DNA of 36,005 nt from Moorena sp. SS36440bin_2 (lineage in GTDB: Bacteria > Cyanobacteriota > Cyanobacteriia > Cyanobacteriales > Coleofasciculaceae): the NCBI GenBank assembly GCA_011524395.1, contig WTKN01000045.1, positions 1-36,005 of the forward strand, in the 5' to 3' direction. The position numbers and the translations under genes are program-made. Positions 17,132 to 26,100 of the stretch are shown here, in pieces (the first letter of the stretch is position 1; the number at the start of each line of letters is the position of its first letter). Below the pieces are notes generated by a model that was not told the DNA's origin, made no database searches, and worked only from the letters and a program-made list of their open reading frames with translations.

Positions 17132-20100
17132 GTGATGACTGCAATAGTGCAAAGAACAACCAGTGTTAGCTTGGGTCTGATCTCCGAGCTAACCGTTGCG
17201 GGTGAAACTGTCAATTTGATCCTGGAGAAAATTGAAGACCGCAACGTAACGGTTTATCAGGGCGGTATGATTGCTGGACAGCGACTTTATGTCGTGGCGC
17301 TTTTGGAAGAACTGATTCCAGAACTAGATGCACCAGACTCGATTCAGAACTTAGCCATTACTAAAATGGCAGTGGAATTGCGACCCGATAAAGGGGCATT
17401 TTCTTTTGAGGCTGCTATTGGGTCTGTTACTCGGGGAGGGGCCTGGTCGATTACCCTCGATTCGGGGCCAACCTTATCCATCCAACAGCTTGCCCTGTCA
17501 GTGTCGTCGGTCAAATCTTCTGGCTCAACCAATGGCAATCAACAGAATACCGCAGAATCCCTCTCCCAGCAGCGAAAACTGTCATTTGAGGGGCTGTTTG
17601 AGTTATTTGGGGGCGAATTTGGGGTTAAGGTCGCCCATCAATTTTCGTCACAAAATGGAAACATTGCCAGTCAGTGGGGATTTTCTGCCACTGCTCAAAA
17701 TATCAGCATTACCGAAGTTATCAAAGCCTTTGGGTTTTCCCAGGATAAGCTCGATGAGTATGGGTTGCGGAATTTAGTAGTTTCTTTGGCATTTGCCCTA
17801 CAACAAACCCGCTATCAAGAGAATAGTACCCAAATCGTTGAATCCCGCTATACCTTCACCGGATCCATGGATTGGGATACTGGCATTGCCTTAGTGCCAG
17901 GGGAAGAAACCCTACAAATCCAAGCGGCGATTCAAATTACCAAAACCTCCAGTAATAGATCCGGGGGAACCTCTACAACCCTAAAAGGCGCGATCGCAGG
18001 AACGGTCAAAGCCTCGATTCCCTTTTTCGATACCTTACAACTTTCGGTTATCTATACCTTTAGCCGAACCAGTAGCACTTCTAGCTCTGGTCGTTCATCC
18101 CAAGCCCTGGCAAATCGTACCGGTGAGTTAATTTTCCAACTCCAAATCAGTACCCTGTTGCTGAGCGCAGTGTACACCAATATCAATAATCGTAAACTGT
18201 TGCGGTTTAGCGTTAGTTTGGTCAGTGGTAAGAATCCCACCATTGGTGACCTGATTGCCTATATTGTCAGCGTCTATGACTCCAGCATTATTGACTTTGA
18301 ACTCGATCCACCCTGGGATGAATTTGCTAAACAAGAGATAGCGCTAGATAAGTTTAGTCTGGAGATAGACCTAACTAATAAATCCATCACCATTTCCTAC
18401 AAGGCTACCTTGAATGTCTTGATTGCTAAGGTATCCAATGTGGGGCTGTCTTACCAGTTTGGTACTAAGTCATCTCAGGTCAGTGCCCAACAAAATAATG
18501 CTAGAACAGCATCCAATAAGAAAATAGCGATCGCACTAGACTTAAGTATTCCCGGACAACCCAAAAAGCGAGTTCAGTGGGACCCAGTCAATGAAAATCC
18601 CCCAGAAGTGCCCAGCACTAAAGCCCCGATCTTCGAGCTGAAGTTCCTGGCTTTGGGACAACGGGTTGCCTTTGCACCGGAAATTGTGCAACAAGCTCGT
18701 ACTATTGAGCAATTCACCACGGTGATGCGCCAAACCTTGGTACCCCTTCCCCCCATTAAACGGCGGCAAAATCCCCTCACAGCTCTGCAACAGTCCTTAC
18801 CCTCTGCCGTAAGTTCTGACCCCACTCAACCAATTCAATTTTCAGGTCAGCCAATACAGTTTAGTGCAGAGAGTGGGTGGTTAATTGGTGCCCAATTTGT
18901 GATTTTGGGTTCCATTGAGATCAGTATAATTTTCAACGATCCCTTTATCTATGGGCTGCGCATTAGCTTGTCGGGACCCCCGGTACAAAGTTTTGCTGGA
19001 TTTGAATTTGAAATCCTCTATCGCCGCATTAGTGATACTGTCGGGGTCTATCGCAGTGAGCTGGTTTTACCGGACACCATGCGGTATATCGACTTTGGTG
19101 CTGTTCATATTACCCTGCCAGTGGTTGCCCTTGAAATCTATACCAATGGAGACTTTGGTATCGATGTGGGCTTCCCTTGGGGTGGTGACTTTTCGAGATC
19201 CATTGCCGTTAATGTCACCATCTTTTTAGGATTAGGGGGCTTCTATTTCAATAAACTGAGTGCAGAAACAGCCACCAGTGTTCCCGATATTGTTAGTGGC
19301 ACCTTTGACCCGGTATTAGAATTTGGCATTGGCTTACAGGTCGGGTTGGGGAAAATTATCAAGAAAGGTCCTCTGCGCGCCGAATTCAGCATTACCATGC
19401 ATGGGATTTTGCAAGGGGTGTTTGCTACCTATAATCCCACCGATACTAATGAGAAAAAGGCCACCTATTACCGAATTCAGGGTGGTGTAGCCATTGTTGG
19501 TCGCATCTATGGTGTCGTGGACTTTAAAGTAATTCAGGTTGATATAGAAGTCCTGGTTAAAGTTGCGGTGCTGTTTGTGGTGGAGGTATACAAAGCGATT
19601 CAGGTGGCTTTGGTTGCTACGGTTTCTGTCAAAGCATCGATCAAGATTGCCTTTGTTCGGATCAGATTTAAGTTTAAATTGACCGTGCGGGAGCAATTTG
19701 TTCTCGGTTCAGATAGCACACCACCCTGGCAACTCGCTGCTGGATCTGGAGGAGCCATGGCAGCCACTGTTCCAGTATTTACTGCCCGTGCTCAAACCCT
19801 GCATCCCTCTCAAATGCAGAAAAATGCTAGGGCTAATCGCTCCTTTGCTTATGCTAAAGCCCAAGGCACTAGTAGCACAGGAAGAGTTACAAATGTCACT
19901 ACTACAAATGACACTACCCAAACATCTGGCACTACTACAAATGTCACTACCCAAACATCTGGTGGACGGTCATTGCGATGGGATAATGGCACAACGGGAA
20001 TTCAGCTAGCACTGCCCGGAGACGTGCGCACGGAAACTGTAAAAGACGGCAAGCTTCGCCTCGATATTTATTTTCAACCGTCCTTTACTAAGACCGAAAC

Positions 20101-23100
20101 AGAAGTAAGTGGTATCGGGTTATTGTTTATGGAAAACTCGATTCCTCTAGATGATAACTCTACCAATGATAATGATACGGACTTTGATGAATTAGTTAAA
20201 GCCCTATTCAAATGGGTGATTTATGCTTATTTATCAGATAGTGAGCGTAATGATTTGAATATCAACACAAGTGCTGTTAATGTTGATGCTCAAGTCTTAA
20301 CCTTGGAATTGTTAGAAGATGTTTATACCCTATTTGTTAACTACTTAGAGGAAGAAGCTGCGGATGAGTTTTGGGAACCGCTAATTCGATTCTTGTCTAG
20401 GAATTTTATATTTGATATCACCGACCGCCCCATCGATAATACGGAAATTAGTGGTACCATTTTTCCGATGTTTCCTCAACTTGAGATGGAACTCAAGGAT
20501 GGTGCTGATACTGTTCTCAATACCGTTGATTTTGATAGGACGAAATATTCTCCCGATCAAATCAAGGCGATTCAAACCTATTTTCAATCCCTCAACTATA
20601 ACCATAACCAGAGCACAGAAGAAGTACTGGGACAATTACCGACCAACAATGCATTCGCAGGTTTAGCGATCGCTGAACTTTTATTTATTGACTACTTCAC
20701 CTTAATTATTCGCTCTGCGGTGCAGCTTGGCATCGATCATGTTAGGGATAAAAAAGATGGGGTTGATGAAAATGGCACGATTACCCTAGGTACTTTATTA
20801 AATAATTTCAATGGTGGTGAGTCGTTCCAATCCTTAGCGGGAATGACCTCACGATTCTTGTTGCATGGATTGCGAATACCCACCTTTACAGGTAGCACTA
20901 CAACCGTTAATGGACAACAAGCTGCTTATATTGCTACAGGACAACAATTTACTGTCACAGTTACGCGCACTGCTCCCGCAACAGACGGGGATAGTGAGAC
21001 AGTAACCATTACTCCCAATGAAATCCGGTTATTTAAACCGGATATGTTGACTTGGATTCGACTAATTGATGATCCCAGTGAGAACAGCGATAGTGAAACG
21101 TTAACCCCTGAACTGAATTATCCTTTCCCCGATACTGCTCCCTACAACACCATTGAGACGATTAAGCAGTTTGATGCAGCAGCAACCAGTGGAATTTTGC
21201 CCACAACCTCTCCAAATATTCCAACAGTGGTAGGGCTTTATAATCCCACTAACCAGCAATACACTATTCGTCAGAAAACTTACTGGAATGAATCTATCAA
21301 TGCCGCAACTAGTAACAATCTGCTGTGGGAACTTCCTTCCGGTTTATGTGATTATCTCAAGTCTAAGTCTGACCAGACAAGCTTAACCCTTCTCTACAAT
21401 CAGCAGCCAGTTCAAGATGGGGAAACCTTAAATACTGCGGAGATTGACCCAGGATATACTTGGGCAACTAAATTAACATTGGAAATCCGCCAAGTCTCCA
21501 CCTCAGATGGGAGCGGATTTTTGCCGACCGTATACGCTATTGAACGGATTGAAACCGCTAGTCGGCAATTGCTGCAAAATATTCTGACAGCAAACGTAAC
21601 TCCGACAACCTTGACCTTGTTGTATTTGGATGACAGTGGTGACTCGAAAGTTCTGACCCGTAATGCTAGTGCTGAAGTCTTGATGCTGAAGACGAATTTA
21701 TCCCTAGATTCTGGGGATAATCGTACGGTGACACTAGAGACAGGTAATAATGCAACTTTCCTACCATTCCTAAGACTGGTACAGGAAAGCACTGTTGTAA
21801 ATAGTGAAGGCTATTACCTCAACTATAGCTATACCGAAAACGATGAGGAAAAGGGCTTACCAGATTCTCTGTTTGCTGATGGGGACACGGCTCAGGTAAC
21901 TCTGTTAATGACCTTTAGCAGCACTGCCGCTAGCTATAACAACTGCCTTAATATTCCATCTGATCATTCCCAGAGTAGTACACTGAATGGTGTCAGCGAA
22001 ATTTTTGCCACCAGTAGTCAAACAACTAATGTGTTGAGGATTCCGGCGGGAAATCTTGGTTTTAGACTAACCCGTACTGCCATTGAACCTCAAGACAATG
22101 ATACTGCTACTGATGAGATTCAAAACCTCTATCAGCTTTTGAGTTATCAGGTGCCCAGTACAATTGCAGCTGACTTTGAAACTGGGCAAGACCGTCTACC
22201 GATTGGACCGATTGAAGAAGATGAGGATAATACAACATGGGTCTATGAAAAAGTCCTGCCGGTTTATGCTTTAACTACCGCTGCCAACACACCATCCCAA
22301 GCATTACCGGAAATTCTCAAGGATACCCTCAATCCCTATTACGGGATTGGAGATACCTTTACGTTAGATTTTCGCTGGCAAGATATCTATGGCAATCGTT
22401 TGGGAAGTGATGGCAACTTTGCCGAAGGTATTAGCCAAAAATTAGGGTATTTCGACCCGATTTTGGGAATCAATCAATGGCCTTCGGTGGGTGAAAGCTA
22501 TCAGATCACCAGCAAGGATGATAAGACGGCTAATTTGATTCTGGAGTTGGTGTTAGACCAATCTAAATATATTCCCACTCCTGGAAATCTTTTCACTGAG
22601 GTACTGGATCAGATTAAAACTGATCGTGCCACCTATCAAAAAATTTACTATCAGGTTCATGACTCGAACTTAAGGTTTACCGTGAGTACATCGGTGATTC
22701 CCAGCGGTGACCAGGAGTTGACTGATGCCCAGCGTGCCGCCTTCACGGGCTTTGTGGATAATGTCTATAAGTATTTGGTCACGTTAGAATATCTGCAGCA
22801 ATTTTCCTATACAGTCTCTGGTAACAGTGAAAGCCTGGAATCGGTTGCTAATCAGTATGGCTGTGATATTGGAGATTTAGGGGATAGTAATGGTGCAGTT
22901 AGTAGTATTTTCACCAGTGGTCAAAGTATTCAGATTCCTGTAGGTATTCGGGTTGAGCCAACCAACAGCTTGGTTGCGATCGCAACCAAGCTCAACAAAG
23001 ATTACGGCATTCAAAGTGACAAAGTTGAGGAAATTGTCACCAAATACGCAAAAACGGCGGATTTATTAGCGGTTGGTGGGATTATTTCTTACACCGATAC

Positions 23101-26100
23101 CGCTAATCATTTCGTAAGCTATACCGTTCAAGATGGGGATACCTTCGAGTCAATTGCGATCGCACAACTCGCCCTAGAGGAAGACCACCTGATCGAAATC
23201 ATCCTACAAACCATTGCTCAAGGGTTAGATACGACCCAAACTTTAACCAATGGTGTCCTGATCAAGGGTCTAGAAGCACCCCACGTCAACAATTACGTTA
23301 CCCTAAACGCCACCCTAGAGGAAATTGCCTATGGGGTATTGCAGCTGGAAAATGCTGACCTGGATCTGGAGTTTGACCAGATCCTCACTGACCGGATCAA
23401 TGAGATTATTGCAGAGAATGAATCGACGGTATTGCTGGCAGGGGTTACGGTTTCAGCCTTGGATAGCACAACCCAGGATGGCGAAACGTTGGGCAATCTT
23501 CGAGACCGTCTGTTAGCAGCATCCCAGGATGTGGTTGAGGCCATTCGTGATCTGGAAATTTTCCCCACGGACACAACATTAACGGTCACGGTGACCAAGA
23601 ATGATGAAGCAACACCAACTCCGTTTAATGTAGAGATCAAGATTATTACTGACAAGACCTGGAGTGCGATCGCTACGGCATTCCCCAATACCTCTAGGAT
23701 AGAAACTGTTGAAACGGTTATTCTTGCCAATGCCCAACGCCAGGATTTACTGGTGGCAGGTTCGACAATAACCATAACAATGCCTGATAGTAGCCTTGAT
23801 TACACCATCCAGGCTCAGGATAGTCTATATCACATTGCCCTTAACCAGTTTATCGCCACTACTGATGTTCGCTCTATCGATGTGCTGAAATCCAGCATGG
23901 TTGCTGAAGTGGGTGCCCTAGACTATACCATTGCTGAGGCAATTCTGCCGGAACAGAACACCATTGCTTACCTAACTCAGCAGCTTCATCTACAAACCAA
24001 CCTTCATCGCACGGTGTTGGAAACGGTACAAGCGGTGGGCAATATCAGTGATATTCTGACTGAGTCTGCGATCGCTAGTCAATTAGCTGTGGTTGCTGCT
24101 GGTGTCAGCGATATGACTGGGTTATTTGGTACGGAGGATGTAATCCTGGCTGACGTGCTGTTTAACTACACTGTCACCAGTGGGGATAGCTTCGACCAAA
24201 TGATTGCTATTGCTGCTGCCCATGATAGTCAAATTATTACCGATCAAACCACAGCAGGGGATATTGCTCTTCAAACTCCCAGTTTAGCCTTAGAGTCCGG
24301 GGCAACCCTCTACATTCCGGATCGCTTTACCCTGGATACCTCTTCTGCACAGAACGCTGACTCTCTAGCAGTGGTACAATCCACAGCTCAAACCACATCC
24401 CTGAGTACGTTAACCAGTACCATGGGAACGGAAATTACCCCAGCAGCAGTAGCGATCGCTAACCAAACCCTGGCAGGACTGTTGAGTGGCAATACTGCTA
24501 TCGATGTCCGTCCGGTTTTGGCATCCCTGACTAAGATTAGTTACAACAGCGACGATACGGTAAATAGCGACTTAGAACGGTTAGCGCTCTTCATCGATAG
24601 TCAAACTATCGAGACCGGAACCGATGAAACCTTATACACCCTAACCTCTCGATGGGCGCAAACCCTGGTTAACTTCAAAAATAGTATTGATGCCGAAGCC
24701 AGTCAAGCCCAGCAAAGCATTGGGGCTGTGAATGCCATTTATGAGCAACTGGACAACTTAGCAGGGGCAAATCGCATTGCATTACGTGCCTTACTTGATC
24801 CCAATGATAGTGAATCTTCCTTGAGTATCTTGAAAGCAACACTGCTGGATGCTCAAGGTAATCTCAAATCCCAATTCGAGCCATCAACGGTTCATAGTCA
24901 ACCTGAAACCTTGGATGTGCCGGATGCGATTGCTAATATCGAAACTGCCCATGGTCAACCCGATGATCAGGTATTGATCGACACCTTACAGACATCATTG
25001 GACATTATTCATCGCATGTATGACCTCAGTTGTCTGAAAACAGCGGTGGATCTGTTAGAAAAGCGTTCCCAACGCCCCCTGACTGTGGCAGAAGTAGGAC
25101 AAGCGCTCCAAAATGAATCGGGTCTAATTGAGCCCAATCAGAATTGGATTGTTCCCCCAGCAGTAGCTAGCACAACGGTTGATCTCACTATCCGAGATAA
25201 CAATAATAGTCTTCTGTATCCCACGGATTTACTATTCTCGGTCACCGTACAGCTGGAAATGCGACGCAACAAGGATTTGATGGATCCAGGCTATGTGCCT
25301 GAAGCTGAGGTAGTATCAGCCTATTTTGCCCCCAAAACCGTTGTGCTGACCAGCTCCTCAGATGATCAAAATGCTGAGTTTAGTGAACGCCTGGCCTCCC
25401 TTGACCCCTTTGCCAAGGCATTTGAGCAAGCACTACCTAACTTAAAGCTAGCAGTGGGGCGGAATGCTGGGAATATTGATAATGCTAATCCTCAAAACAG
25501 CGATACCCTGTGGGCAGTTCATCTGGGGGATACCGGGATTAGTTACGATATCAAAGAGGATTTCCCCTACTTCTTTTCCGCTGCGCCTTTGAGCAATACC
25601 TTAATCTCAGGGGAAGTAAACCTTTACAGCTACACCCAACAGAATGGACTTGACCAAACCTCAACAGAAACTGTGCGAGTGGATGCGGTAGACCTGAATG
25701 GTTTAGCCCGTAAGTATTTACGTGCTATTGAAGATATCCTGAAACCGGAAACAGCTATCCCTGCAGTGAATGATACCACCTTAAAGGGTGAGCTTGGGCG
25801 CATTCTAAATGTCAAAGCAAGTTTGGCAGATTCGATTAGTAAAAATGTCACCCATGTATTGGATACTTCTTTGGATACCAATTCCTCAGAGTATACTACT
25901 CGCCAAAGCTTAGCAGTGGCAGCACTCCAAAAGGAATTGCTGACAAATTTAGCAGATGCTTACGACATTGAAACCATTGTTCAATATAACGTAGATGTAG
26001 CGATCGCTGATGGCTATCAATGGTCTGGTCAAGATATTCCTCGTTTATCTGGGCAACCAGTGATGAGCGGGGCTTATTACACCAATCCTGAAAGTACACC

